This document shows, piece by piece, positions 34,741 through 47,744 of a stretch of DNA of 64,000 nucleotides. How positions within the stretch are numbered: the first letter of the stretch is position 1; every line of letters starts with the position of its first letter. A program made the translations under genes and the position numbers. The notes under the pieces are model-generated. The model had not been told where the DNA came from and searched no databases. It was given only the letters and a program-made list of their open reading frames with translations. The DNA is taken from positions 310,001 through 374,000 of the forward strand of contig CAMPDV010000252.1 in assembly GCA_946699065.1 (NCBI GenBank), given 5' to 3'. The stretch comes from Loxodes magnus (taxonomy: Eukaryota > Ciliophora > Karyorelictea > Loxodida > Loxodidae).

Positions 34741-35569
34741 AGTATTAAACTTTTATTTCTTATTATCCTAATAAAGATGAAAATCATGCTAATTAATTAT
34801 TATTATAAAGAGCTGCTAGTATTGTATTACACGCTCTATAATCTTAGTTTTTTAATTATATTCTTTAAGTTTTTATGTAATTAATATGATCATATTTATT
34901 ACAAACCTTTAAATTCTATAAATTTAAATTTTTGAATAATTCTAATTTTATATTATTTTATCATTATTTAAATCTGTAAATTTAAATAAATAAATATTCT
35001 AGTTGACATAATAAAATAGATAAAATTTCTAAATTAGTTTAATTTTATATAAATGTATCAAGCAACAAAAATAAATAAATATTTGATAAATATTATTAAC
35101 TAAAATGTTAATAAATAAAACTAAGATACTTTTTCATTTTACATTCAGTCTAAACTTCAAATTCTTATAGTAAAGATGTAAAAAAGGCTTGTTATTTTTT
35201 ATTTATTAAACGGTTTACTATTCAAAAAATGGCTAATTTTTATCAATCTATTTTTGAAGTATTTTTCATTTAAAAAATAATACATATTTAAGCTTATTCT
35301 TGAGGGATTATATTTATTAGTATTATATATATCTCAGCAAGCAGCTTGTTTATGAGAAGCAACAATTATTATAAATATATTAATTTTGAATTACCAAAAC
35401 ATTTTTTCAAATATTACTAGTAATCATATATAGCTTTCATTAATAGATATAATATATCCTGCTAATTTTTTATCTACTTAAGATCTTTAAAATATTATTA
35501 GAATAATATTTATTGAAGTAGTCATTTTTAAAAGTCTTAAACAAAGATAGTTATGAACATTAAATGAAA
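34741..35569. other. A+T-rich stretch, nothing recognised
   Basis: No coding signal or matched repeat. Confidence 0.45.
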
Positions 35570-35790
35570 ATAGAAAAAATTCAATTAACTTAAAAATAAA
35601 ACAGGAAAAAAAGAAGTGATGGACATCATAAAAAGATAAAGCAATGAATTAGAATCAATTAAAGAGCATTTTTAATTCGCTTAATATCAGTATAAAATTT
35701 TCTCTTTGATAAAAGAAATGTTTATATAAATTAAAATGCCTGTATAATTTAGATAAATAATCCAAAAAATTTATTTATTATGAGGAAAAT
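35570..35790 (+). pseudogene. weak coiled-coil frame
   Basis: With UAR as Gln the plus strand reads K-K-E-V-M-D-I-I-K-R-Q-S-N-E-L-E-S-I-K-E, a helical charged stretch like the gag-like coils. There is no knuckle and no repeat match, so this may be chance. Confidence 0.25.
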
Positions 35791-38700
35791 AAAATTTATG
35801 GGAAAAGAGTTATATGCTTTATAAAAAATTAAGGCAAAAATAATATAAGCAAAGAAAAAAAAATCAAGGAAGTATAATTTGGACTAAAAAAAAGAAAATT
35901 GTAAATAATTTAAAAAAAATCTAAATGCAAATATAATATATATAAATCATATTTAAATCTGAATGAAGACTCAAGTCTTTTTCTTTATTTTATTTGAATT
36001 TTTCTATTTTGTTTATATTAAATAAAACAAACATTTATCTTTCCAGTTTTAACTATAAAAATAAATCTAAGATATAAGCTTTTATTTTAAACTTTAAATC
36101 AAAACTTTTTAATTATATGATCTCAATTATCTAAAGAGATTCACTGATGAATTTTTCAATGAATAGACTCTTTCTTCTCTTTTTCAATTATTTATAAAAT
36201 AAACTATAACTATCTTGTCCTAATAGATTTCGTCATAATTAAAAGATTATATTAATACTAGTCTAAATCTGTTATTAATAGCTAAAGAATAAAGTTAAAC
36301 ATTAAGAATATTTAGAAATAAAAGAGATTGTAGTTTTTTGATAATTTAGATAAGTCAAGGATTTATAAGAATTAAATCATACAAAATGTATAGTATATAT
36401 CTTATGACTAAGAATATAAAAGGCGTAATGATAAAAAGAAAAGAATTAAATTAGTTACCAAAACTATATAAATTTATTAGGATATTCTTTAGCATAAATA
36501 GTTATTAATGAATATAAACCTAACTAAAATAAAAAGAAATAATAATAATAATCTTACAACCTAAGAAAATTCCTCATCTTAAAGCTTATAATTTAGCAAA
36601 ATTAAATTTTTTTATATTTGAAAATAAAAATAGTTAAATCAAAAGGAAAAAGAATATAATTCTATAACTTTTAATTTCTAAAGTTTAATAAAAAGTCTAA
36701 ACTAAATAGGATATATTAAAATATAAAAAATCTATTACTGAAATTTTTAAAATTATACGAGCAAATAGCCAAATTTACCTAAACTCATTAAGATATTTAT
36801 TTTTTTTATAAATAAAAAGTTGGTAAAGAATCTAAAATACATTTGTAAAAAAATCTGAAACATGAAACTTAAATCAATATAAAATTAAAAATTTTAATTT
36901 TAACTGAAACATAAATTCATAGCTGAAACAAAAAGGTCTTTATAAAAATTAAATTTCTTAAAATTAAATAATAAAAAAAAAGTTAAAACTTTTAGTTTGC
37001 TGAAATAATAATATTTCGATTATAGATGAAATTATTCTATCATAAGATATAATCAACTCTTTCATTTTCACTAACTTTTTAAAAAATTCCTTTTAATGAA
37101 TATTTCATAATATAAAAATTATTTCTTTTTCAAACTTGATATCATCTACTCTAACTCACTATTTTATTATAAATTTTTCTCCCTAAACTATATTTATCAT
37201 TTTCTTTTAATTTCATTATTTACTATAAAAGTTCTTTCGTATATTGTACATGTATATATAATCGAATATAACTAAATACTTTATTAACAAAAAGCAAAAA
37301 TACTCATTACACTTCTATAATTTGTCTTATAAATTAACTTTTATCTTTTTTTAATTATTTTTATTTATGTTCATTGATTCTTTTATCCATATTTTACAAA
37401 GAATTTTAATTTGGTTTTGCTTGAAATTTTTATCTTTATAATTATTTTTAATTTTTTAACCTAACTAAATATGGAGTGAATAACTATGATCTTTCTAAAA
37501 TGCTTTCCTTAATAATTAATATTTCTTAATTTTTTTCTCTACTATATATACATTTTTCAAATTTATTTCTAGAAGATTTAATCATTTATCGTTTTTTTAT
37601 CTTTTAATTTCTCGCTCAAAATTTTAATGAGATTGTTTAGCAAAATATCTAGTAATTATCGAATTATTTATACATTTAACCCATTTTTAATTTTTATATT
37701 TTTGAATAATTCTAACTTAAAAAATTTAAATAAAAATTAAAAAATTTTTAGTAATTTAATTCAACTAAAAAATATTATTTTCCTTTCTTCTATTTTTATC
37801 CACTAAAAAAAAATTTTTCTTCAAAAGTTACTTGAAATATTAAGTTTATTAAAAAAATAATAAAATTAGATAATTGCATAGTGGTAGATTATTAAGAACA
37901 TTTCTACTAAAATAAATGTATTTAAGAAATTCTCCAGGAATTTTTCTAATTATGTTGCTAGGTTTATTTTAATTGCCTTGCAATTTATTTATGCCTATTA
38001 TGGCTTTAAAAAATTATTTGGATAACTAGAAAAAGAAACTTTATCAAAAATTTAAAATTAAGAAACAACTTTTTTTATCTCACTAAGATAGTTCTTTTTG
38101 GTTTGCTCTTTAATTTTTAAATTTTAAGGTTATAGTTACTCTTTAAATAATACAATTTTCTTTAATCAATATAATTACGAAATTATTTTCTTTCTATTAA
38201 TAGTAGCTTTGATTTATTTTTCTTAAGCTACAAATAAAATTTAATTTTATCTACCAAAATTTTATTATTTTTTTATTTATTTTTCTATCTTTTTCTCAAG
38301 TTTATAATTATTGATAAGCATCACTTATTTATTTCTATCTTATAGTTTATATTACTTATATAGATACTTTGCTTACATTTTTTCTTCTTCCCTTCAAATT
38401 TCATTTTAAATTTTTAAATTTTTTTGTAATTAATCCGACTTTTATTTTATTATTTTACTAAGCAATTTTTTTATTTTTAGAGAAATCATAAAGTAGATAA
38501 GTGAGAATTTTTGAAGTAATTTGATTTAAAAAGAAAATAATTAAAAATATCTAGAACTTATCTCTTTTCCTTAGTAAATTTATTAGTTCTCTAAAAAAGA
38601 AATAAAGTAAATTAGTCTGAAGTCAATTTAATAGTCTTAGTTTTGAAGATGAAAATGCTTTTGAGAATAAAAGCAAAGTGAATTAGAGTGAATCTTAGTT

Positions 38701-41700
38701 ACAATATTTTATAATTGCCTCAAGTAATTCACGATATATCATTATTATTCAATCATTTATAGTGATTTTAGAATTGAATAAATGAAACTTTGGAAATATT
38801 CAAATATTTGATTTTGCAAGCTAAAAAGCTAGAAGTCATATTAAAAAAATTTATTTGATTAAATTAAATTTCAAGTTATTACTGTAACATTCCAAAACTT
38901 GAGTCTGCAAGGAAAGAAATTGAAATACATTCATGAACTCCAAAAATTTAATTTTGTCTTTTTAGTCTTATTAAATAAACTATGTTTAGAATCAGCAAGC
39001 TTCATTTTCTAATTGTTACATTTTTTACTCTATTTCTAATGATTATATTAAATCATCTGATCAAACCATTTTTGTATGATAAAATTTACTAACTTTATAT
39101 CCTAGATTTTCATGTTATTATAAATATCCTTATGTAATACTGTAGAAAATTATAGCTATTTTGGATTACTAAAGTTTTTCTTAAGAACTTTATTTTAATA
39201 TTTGATCTTCTTTTATTTTATTATCTATTATAAAATGCAAGATAATCTGCTTAATTAGCGTTATAGTATTTTTCTAGATTTTCATGTAATTTAAAACTTT
39301 TTAATTACTCAAAAAAAATTTAAAGGAATCTAATCAAATATTTTCTCAGTAATTCTTAATTTAAAAAGTATTATATCTTTTATTTTTAAAGTTTGTTTTA
39401 AGATAATTTATTACTTACTATATTTATCATATTTTAATCGAAATATACATTCTTTTTTATTTTTTACTGAAAATTACCATCTTTTAATGTGAGCCATCAG
39501 TTTTTTAATTAAAGGCATTCATAGCCTTTAGTTCTGATGTCATGATTGATGTTCTTGCTTAAATTTTAAGTTTATAGGCATTTAAATATAATAATTTAAA
39601 TTCAATTATATTTACTTTAAAAATTGCAAACTTAATAACGTTCTTCCACTTTTCAGTTTTTTAAATCTTCGGTTGAAAATATAATCCAGCCACTTATTTT
39701 CTGATGGCAAATATAATTTTATTTCTACAATTGTTGAAACTTCATATATCTAATTTATTTAATTTTCATCTTTGTCAGATATATATTAATTGATTTAAAC
39801 ACAATTTTTGCTATTATAAAATATTAATAAAACTTCAATAAAGGAATTAAAATTCTAGAAAATTAATCTAAATCTCTGAACATTAATTGAATTTATTTTA
39901 AGTATATTTTAGCAGTTCTAATCCCAAGAAATTTTTTAAGCTTTTAATTATAAATCAAGAATAAATTAAGAAATTTTGTATAACATTAAAAATCACTTTT
40001 CTTTTATAAAATTTAAACATAGATATCATATTTTTAGATATTATAAGGGGACTATATTATAAATTTTGTGAGGCTATATCTTTTATGAACTTTTCGAAGA
40101 AAGTCAGAGTTTTACTTACTAAAATTAAATTTGCTATTTTCTATAATATATAGTAAGCTTTTTTTAATTTTACTGAAAAAGTTTTTTGAAATTCGAAATA
40201 ATCTAATATAAATAAAAAAACTAATAAAGAATTTTCTTCATTTTCAAGTTTTATTTCTTACTTTAAAAAGCTACTAAAAGCAATTTTTCCTAATAAAATT
40301 ATTCAAAATTGAGACAAATTAATAACTAAAAATTTAGATAGTCTACCACAAGATAAAGATTAAAAAATAAATATTAAATGTAGATTAAAAATAGAATGTA
40401 ACATAAAAAGAAATCATAAAGTAAACTACATCAAAATTCCATTTGAAGTGAAACTAAAATTAAAAGTGTATAACTAAATTAATTTTTAAAAAATTAAAAG
40501 AAAATATAATAAAAAGTTTTAAATTTAGTTAGTAAAGCATAGAACATATTTTATTACTTCTATGAAATCATATTTACATAAAATATTATTTAAAGTTTTA
40601 AAAATAAATCTAAAAAACTTCTTTAAGACGAAAAATTTCGTTTAACTAGAAAATTTGTAGGTTACTGAAATAGATAAATATCATAAAGAATAAAAAGACA
40701 ATCAAAAAATAAAAAATATATGTATTAAAATTGATAAATCTAATAAAATGATAAAAATTTGAATTAAAAAAATTTTATAATTAAGAATGTTTAACTTTTG
40801 AAACTTAATGGCATTATTTTAAATTATTTTAAATTTAATCCTAGATCTTTAAAAAAAAATTTAACTAATTGAATTTGATTTCTTAAATATAATTTAGATT
40901 ATTTTACATATTTTATTTTTATTTTAATTTACGCCATTTCTTTTTTGTTTAATTTATAGAAATATTATTTTTTAAAGAAACTTTTTTAATTATTTATTAA
41001 AACTTTGAAATTTCTGAATAATCATTTATATAAAATTTTTATTTTAAAGTTAATTTTTAAGAAATGCATAAACTTTATTCACACTTTATTATTTTTTATA
41101 CACATAATTTATTAAAATGAATCTATATCGTTTTATTTGCTTTTTGTACTATTTTTTAATATTAGCTTTTTTCTATTTAAAGAGGCATTTATTTTTTAAG
41201 AACTATGTTATAAACTTTTAAATTCTTATTTTTTAGTATTTATATGAAGTTTTACACTTAATTCATAAAATATGATTATGAAATTCTTTAAATTTATATA
41301 TAAAATAAAAAAACATTTTATTAGACTTAAATTTTCATTTTTGCAATAACTATTATTAATCTATTTATTCAATAAACTTTTCATTCAGTTTCTATTAACT
41401 TTCGATTCTTCCCTACATTTTCAAAATCTTTATTTTTACTAATTATTTTTGCTGCCTTAGTTTTAAAAGCTTTTAAATAGAAAGTTTTTAATTATTTTTT
41501 AATCGAAATGTCTAAAATGACGAAAATAAATTTCGATTATTTTATTTAATAACTTGAAGCAAATTAATTATTGACTGTGTTATTTTTAATTAAATTTATT
41601 TATTATATCTTTTAGTTATTTATAAATAAAATTTAACTATTCTAAATGTATTTTTATTATTTATCTTAACTTAGATTTCTTTAAGTAAGATATTGATACG

Positions 41701-41900
41701 ATTAATAATCTATGAAAATTTTACTTTGTTATATGAAATTTAAGTTGAATAAATTAATATATATTCTCCTATTTGATTTTGATATTTCGTTTTTAAACTT
41801 GTTATAATAGATTAAATTGATTTAGTATAATTACTTATTTCCTAGATTTACTTTAGACTATGTTTACATTTTGTCAATTTATATAATTTTAAGTATTTTC
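35791..41900. other. long A+T-rich stretch, nothing recognised
   Basis: Six kilobases without a protein-like frame, hairpin cluster or repeat that I could match. Frames free of TGA occur, but at a level expected from base composition. Confidence 0.45.
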
Positions 41901-42084
41901 CTATTGATACTAGAAAAATTTAGGTATTTTTAGTATAAATATTAGTTTTATAACTTCTATCTAATCTAAATGTCTTATTAGAAGTTTTTAATATCGCTAT
42001 ATTAATTTTAAGCATTATAGTCATTTTCAAACTCTTATAATTGTCATTCTTTCATCTTTTTTACTATTATTTTTACAATTTCAT

Positions 42085-42540
42085 AACAGCAATGCCTGAA
42101 TAATCAAAGTCCTATAAAAGCTATCTAATATAAATATGATGCCTATATTCTTTCCTTTGAACTATTAAAAGCGAAAGCATGAGGCAGTTTATTTGGATAT
42201 TTTTAAGATGAATATGGTAAAAGAATAAACCGTAAAATTATCCATAATCCCTTGTATGGTGAAAGAACAAAAGCTGCTTAACTAATAATGCTATTAAGAA
42301 TGTGAGTCAACAAGAATAGCTCTTTTAGTTCATATAAAATGACAATTAATGATACTATATATGCTATATGTGGACTAAAAAGAAAGTTTAGTGCTAGCAA
42401 GTTAGAACTATGCCTTATTTTAGGACAACTCTTCGTAAAATTGACCTGTAATTCTTATATCATGTCCTTATATAAAGAAACTTAAATATCCATACAAATA
42501 CTGGCTTTGTTTATTTTACGATAGAATAAATAAATTTTGT
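42085..42540 (+). pseudogene. decayed protein-coding tract, unknown family
   Basis: Clearly less A+T-rich than its surroundings. One frame (UAR as Gln) reads Y-K-Y-D-A-Y-I-L-S-F-E-L-L-K-A-K-A, [TGA], G-S-L-F-G-Y-F-Q-D-E-Y-G-K-R, then N-P-L-Y-G-E-R-T-K-A-A-Q-L, [TGA], and Y-A-I-C-G-L-K-R-K-F. Amino-acid make-up is balanced rather than Asn/Lys/Ile-dominated. The two TGAs are the only breaks in about 150 codons. It has no coiled coil or zinc knuckle and matches none of the repeats here. It could be another gene of a mobile element or a decayed host gene. Confidence 0.45.
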
Positions 42541-42805
42541 GGATTTTGAAAAAAAGAACCTCAAATAATGATTCGATCATAAATATAGTTAGATTGATTA
42601 TTAGAAGTTAACTAATAAATAATTTTACCTTATTTAACTTTAAAATAAGTATTTCTAAATTTTAAATATTGTATTAAAACTCTTTATTTTTTCTTAAATA
42701 GATTAAGTAACAATAAACTATCATACTTACCTAATAATTATCAGTAATAAATCTTAAAATACTAAATCAAAATTATTTATCTAAACTATTTTTATAGTAT
42801 AATAC

Positions 42806-43381
42806 AGCTCTTCTTAAGCAACTTTTATAATGCCTCACTATAGAAGAATTATTGTTTGCTTATCAATGTAATAGAGAGTTTTGCTCCAAGTTAAGAAATA
42901 AATCAAGTAGATATAGATAATTACTAGCTTTATCTAATTTACATTAGAAAAAGTTCTTTACTTTATTTTAAAAACCCAATTCTTTAAAGTCTTAAATGAT
43001 GAACATTATCATATAGTCCATAAATGTAGCATATTAAGTATATTTTAAACTACTTTACAAATACTATCTCTATGTAGATTTTCTAAAAAATGTTTTATTG
43101 AACTTCAAAATATTATTTGTTTATTTAAACCAGCAGATTTAAGTCATTGTTCAAAGAGAAGAAATCATTTAAAATAAATTTTCTTTATAAGATTTTGTAT
43201 ATTGTCTAGCAAAAACTTCTACTTTAGAGAATATAATCATACTGTTTAGCTTTCTTAGTAATTTTGTTGTTAGACAAATCTGATAAATAACTATTTGAGT
43301 ATTTTACTTTTCTAATAACAGTTAGAATACTATATAGCTCTTCTTTATTAAGATTTTATTTATAAACCAAAGAAGAGCTAT
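42806..43381. repeat. short inverted repeats around and within the unknown frame
   Basis: AGCTCTTCTT at 42,806-42,815 is repeated in inverted form in AAAGAAGAGCTAT at 43,369-43,381, which also forms a perfect 13-bp hairpin with ATAGCTCTTCTTT at 43,334-43,346. A related ATAGCTCTTTTAG lies near 42,316. These could be worn terminal repeats of a small transposon or a chance cluster. Confidence 0.35.
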
Positions 43382-43918
43382 TTTGTAGATATTTCCTACC
43401 CTCTTTCTATTATTTTTATTGCATATCAAACATAAATATACTCATACTATCTAAACAAAAGACAAAAGTATCATTAAGGTACTTTCTATTACAATACTAC
43501 CTCAAAACAATAAGAACATTTTTAACTTTAAGACAAGTATAAGTGCTGATGATTAATACAACAAAAAATTTACAATCAGAATCCATTTATTTTTACTAAA
43601 TTCAACCAATTACCTGATGGAAACCATAATCAAGCCCATGAATTATCCATACAACAACAATAAATTATATATCAAATAATTAGATGCAAGAACTTAAAGT
43701 GCGAAATTGTTTAGACTAAAAGAAAAGTGAATCATAGCAAATTAATGGAAATATATTCAGATTTTAAGAAGACAAAGTTTACAGGAAAAAATCTGCAACT
43801 AAGCAAAGAAGCTATGAAGTTAATGTCTTCAATAAGAAATGGGAATCTACCTATCAGAAATAATTAAAAACTAAAATAACTTATGATAAGCAATTTTGAA
43901 TAATGCTTTTATTAATGA
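42830..43918 (+). pseudogene. long UAR-rich reading frame, unknown family
   Basis: From ATG 42,830 (M-P-H-Y-R-R-I-I-V-C-L) the frame is free of TGA for 239 codons, to a TGA-TGA pair at 43,547-43,552. It then stays open to TGA at 43,916 (362 codons in all). Protein-like parts include N-D-E-H-Y-H-I-V-H-K-C and T-K-F-N-Q-L-P-D-G-N-H-N-Q-A-H-E-L. The double TGA could be a true stop in a Tetrahymena-type code. A second frame continuing from the 42.1-kb tract is also open to about 43,270, so the real phase in the first part is uncertain. No known domain recognised. Confidence 0.4.
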
Positions 43919-45609
43919 TTAAAGTTTAATTCTTGATGAATCAAATATAAAGCACGTTGATTATTATAAATAAATTTTATAAGGTATAGTTAATATATAA
44001 GATACTTTTCTTATAAATATCATAGTACAATTAAAATAATTAGACTTTAGCATTTTTAATTTGCTAATTACAAATTTTCACATTTCATTTAAAAATATTA
44101 ATATTGCTAATTACGATAGTTTTGATAATTTGAATATGATAAAATGATACACAGATAAATAGAACTAAATGTGTTTGCTTTTTAATTAGTCTACTAGTAG
44201 ATACTTTATAATTTTTTAGATTAACTTCGGTAATTTAAAGTATATCTTTTTTTATCATTTATACTCAAAAAGCTTCAATATGTTTTATTTTATTTTATTT
44301 CTTTATGAATTTAAGAATATTAATTAGTAAATTTTAGCCTCGAAACTTTAAAAATTTAAAGATTTAAGTTATTCTTTATTTAGTTATTTAAATATACTAA
44401 GGTTAAGAATAAAAAAATGCACCAAATATAAAAAATAATAGAAAAGTTTTCTAATTATTTTATTTCCTGATTAAAATAATAAAAACTATACAAATAGTTT
44501 GTATTTAAGTAAAAATCTTTTATAAGAATAAAATAAAATAAAAGTAGAAATAAATGCATATAAAATAAAATTTATCGTCTTTAGACTATTTAAACGGCTA
44601 ATATTTAAAATCTTTACAGATATTCATAAATTTATACTAACTAGTATAAGGAATTTAGTAGAAAAATTTATATTTAAAATATTAAAAATTACCTAAGTAA
44701 TATATTAATTTTCTCAAAATAAAGGTACTTTACCAAGAAATCTATTTTTAATTTATAGAATCTTTAGTAAATGCACTTTAATTTTTAGATTTTTTTATCA
44801 ATTTTTTCAAATTTTATCAGATTAAAAATCTTATGATAATCAATAACGTAAAAGTTTTGCATGTGACTATTTCATTTATCATCATTAATATCTAAAATTT
44901 TTAAATTTTTAATCTAAATTTAATGTTCTCAATATAATTCTTTTTATTAATCTTAACTATCTTATTTTACCATTTTTTTAATTTTTATCTTTAATTATAA
45001 AATTTTAAGTAAAAGATTAAAACTTTTTTTTGAAAATAGAATCTCTATCTAAGTGAAATATTTTAAAATTACTAATTAAAATTAAAATTTAAAATAGGAG
45101 ATAAAAAATCAAAAATTCTTATTAAATTTTTTTTAGTTAACTAAAAGCAAGCAAAATAATAAAATATTTCAAATAAAATTAAAAAAAACAGTAACCATTA
45201 AAAATTCATTAAACAGGTTTCATTAAAAAATATGTAAAATATGCAATATACTTTAGGTAGATGGTTGTCTATTGGAATGTAAAATAAAAAATCGATCATT
45301 TAAAAATTTAGAAAAATATTAATTTTAGAAATAAAATATTTAATAAAAAAGCATTTAAAACTACATTTTGTCTTAAAAAATTTTAATTTATTTTAAATTT
45401 CTAGTAAAATAAATTTTTCAAACTTAATAATTTTATAATTATCTAAAATTATTATATTGTAAAATAAATAAAGTAGTGTAATCTAAAAATATATAAATTA
45501 ATTATTTCGTAATTCCTTTATAAACTACTTCAAATCTTAAATTATCAACTTATTATCTTAAAGAAAATTTAAAATTCACATAAATATCTCTAAATTAAAA
45601 ATTTATATA
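43919..45609. other. A+T-rich stretch, nothing recognised
   Basis: No coding signal or matched repeat. Confidence 0.45.
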
Positions 45610-45815
45610 TTCAGGACTTTAAACCTTTCGATATGGCCACTTGAAGTTTGTTCCTTGTAATTTCTTAGCAAGTTCTTAATTTCTTTAAATCACTATAATT
45701 AAATTTAGACTTAAATTTTCCTTTAATGTAGTCGCTCCTGTCTATGTAAATCCTTTTAGAAACAACTTCCTTATTTTTAAATAAAGAAGAGACGCAAAGA
45801 ATAAATTATTTCGAG
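45610..45815 (-). pseudogene. ORF upstream of and opposite to the gag-like gene
   Basis: On the minus strand a frame (UAR as Gln) between two TGAs reads K-R-I-Y-I-D-R-S-D-Y-I-K-G-K-F-K and then F-N-Y-S-D-L-K-K-L-R-T-C-Q-E-I. It is less A+T-rich than its flanks. Its place, divergent from the gag-like ORF at 46.23 kb, parallels the opposite-strand ORF of inverted repeat 2, and D-R-S-D-Y-I-K-G-K-F-K is loosely alignable with E-R-N-V-M-R-E-F-K there. The I-Y-I-D-R-S-D string also occurs in glutaminyl-tRNA synthetases, but the rest does not follow that family. Confidence 0.35.
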
Positions 45816-46230
45816 TTTATTCTTCATAATTTTTTAATATTTAATAATTAAAATTAAAAACATTATTTGAATGATTTAAAGTATCTAATAATAAATTAAG
45901 AATCAAAATACACATATTTAGTTTAAGTTATCTATTTTAGCTTATTTATAGCAAAGTAAACTAAATAAATTTAATAATTAGAATATTTTTTAAAAATAGA
46001 AACTTTTTTATCTAATATAAAAAATATTTAAAAGTTTAAAATGTATAAGTTATATATTTTTCATTTGATAAAAACAAAATTTGTTGTGATTTATAAAATA
46101 TATAATAATATTCTATTTCCAAATAAAAAAATTCTCTTTAATAATACAAATTTTCAAGTTAAATTTTTTCTTTTTTCTTTTTTCAAGTGATTGAAAAAAT
46201 TGAATTACAGAAGTTTTATTTTTCAAATTT

Positions 46231-46896
46231 ATGCAAATTATTTTAAACAAGGAACAAATACTCGGAATGGCTAAAGAGGAAATGGCTAAATTAATTATAG
46301 CGTTAATTAGCCATAACTAAGACCTAGAGAAATAGGTTATGGAGCTTGCCCAAGAACAACAATGACACCTGGACGACGAGGAGATGCATGCTCCTAGAAA
46401 CAAAAACTAAGCTGTCATAAATATTCGAATTGACGAATTCGACAGGCAGTTGGAATAGCTATATGATATGAACGAGAACATGCACATCAAGTTAGAGAAA
46501 ATTGAAAACAATATTAACCTTAAAATGGAGAATATCAAGAATGATATCAAGATCTAGATAGCACACTCTGTTCCAATGGAGTTGGAAGAGGTCTAGAATA
46601 AACAAATCGAATTAACTAAAGAAAGATACTTTAAGAAAAAATGCTTTATCTGTGGAAGAATAAACCATTTCTGAAGGAAATGCAGATAAAGAAAAGAGAT
46701 CCAAAAGAAAATTTGAAACGAACTAACCTAATTCTACCCCACTAGCAATGGGAATATTTATAGGAAGAAAAGCAATATTCGGAGCAATCCACTACGAAGA
46801 CTTGAAAGTGACTGGAGGAACAGACCACCAAGAGTTCAAGTACCTATCAGTTGGATAGGGAGTAGGAAACTATTAAGAAAACAATCCCTTCTCTGA
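46231..46896 (+). pseudogene. best-preserved gag-like (ORF1-like) protein
   Basis: From ATG 46,231 to TGA 46,894 one frame of 221 codons holds, with TAA/TAG as Gln. In-frame TGAs stand at 46,363, 46,672 and 46,714. Residues 75-130 are a helical charged region (F-D-R-Q-L-E-Q-L-Y-D, then K-L-E-K-I-E-N-N-I). The zinc knuckle at residues 138-151, C-F-I-C-G-R-I-N-H-F-[TGA]-R-K-C, has perfect CX2CX4HX4C spacing. N-G-N-I-Y-R-K-K-S-N follows, then a basic C-terminus (D-W-R-N-R-P-P-R). Codons are much less A+T-rich than the flanks. CCHC proteins of this build bind nucleic acid in retroelement particles. If UGA is only a stop, the gene is dead; if UGA can be Trp, it is intact. Confidence 0.7.
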
Positions 46897-47099
46897 ATAA
46901 CTTAAATTTAATTTAATTTAATGCAAATTATTTATTATCGGTTATAGTATAATATATTAATTTTATAATTTTTTTAATTTATTTTATCTAATATTTAATT
47001 AATTTAATTTAGTATTTTAAACTTTAATTTCTAAATGCTTTAAATAATATTTATTTTTAGCCTTAATTTAGTTTCACATCGTCTTTAGATTTATTTTTC

Positions 47100-47744
47100 G
47101 AGCAAAGGAAATTGATAAGCATAATAATTTATAAAACTATTTTTTTCTTATAAGAAATTTAAGTTAAAAAACTAAATTCATATATTCATTTATTTATTTT
47201 TATAGTTTTTATGAATCTTTAGTTTATGTTAGTTTAAATTTTTATATTAAATTTATTTTTCTTTAAACTATGCTATTCTTTCAAGAAAATTTTTTAGACC
47301 TTTTTTTAAAATTATTTATATTATATTTTTTAATTTTTTAGTAAAAAAAATATATTTACGCTTTTATTTTTAATTTTAATTTTTTTAATTAAATTTTTTA
47401 AACTATTTGAATTCGTAATTTGAAAAATTGAAGTATTATTATTATTTTAATAGTGTTTTGCTTATAACTATTATCTCTTATAATTATAATTTTTATAATT
47501 TTTATTTATTTAAGATTTTTAATATAATTATAATAATTTTATACTTTATTCTTATTTTCAAATTAATTTAAATTCTTTTAAAAGTAATTTTTTTTATATT
47601 GTATAATTTTTAATTATTTTTCTATAACTTTTAATAATTATATAGTAAAAGAAATCTTCAATATTTTTTTAAGTTTTTAATTTAAAAATGTTAAAGTTTT
47701 TCTATATCACTATGAGTTTTATCAATAATTAATAATTTTCATAT
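47100..47744 (+). repeat. direct repeat with 19,560-19,995
   Basis: Shares ordered blocks with 19.56-19.99 kb, and like it lies just 3' of a minus-strand gag-like ORF. It is probably the 3' part of the same element subfamily. Rather low-complexity, so matches were judged only on runs with several G or C bases. Confidence 0.45.

Noticed and set aside
45610-45815. Glutaminyl-tRNA synthetase fragment (I-Y-I-D-R-S-D)
   Set aside because: Only one short string agrees; the following residues do not fit that family.
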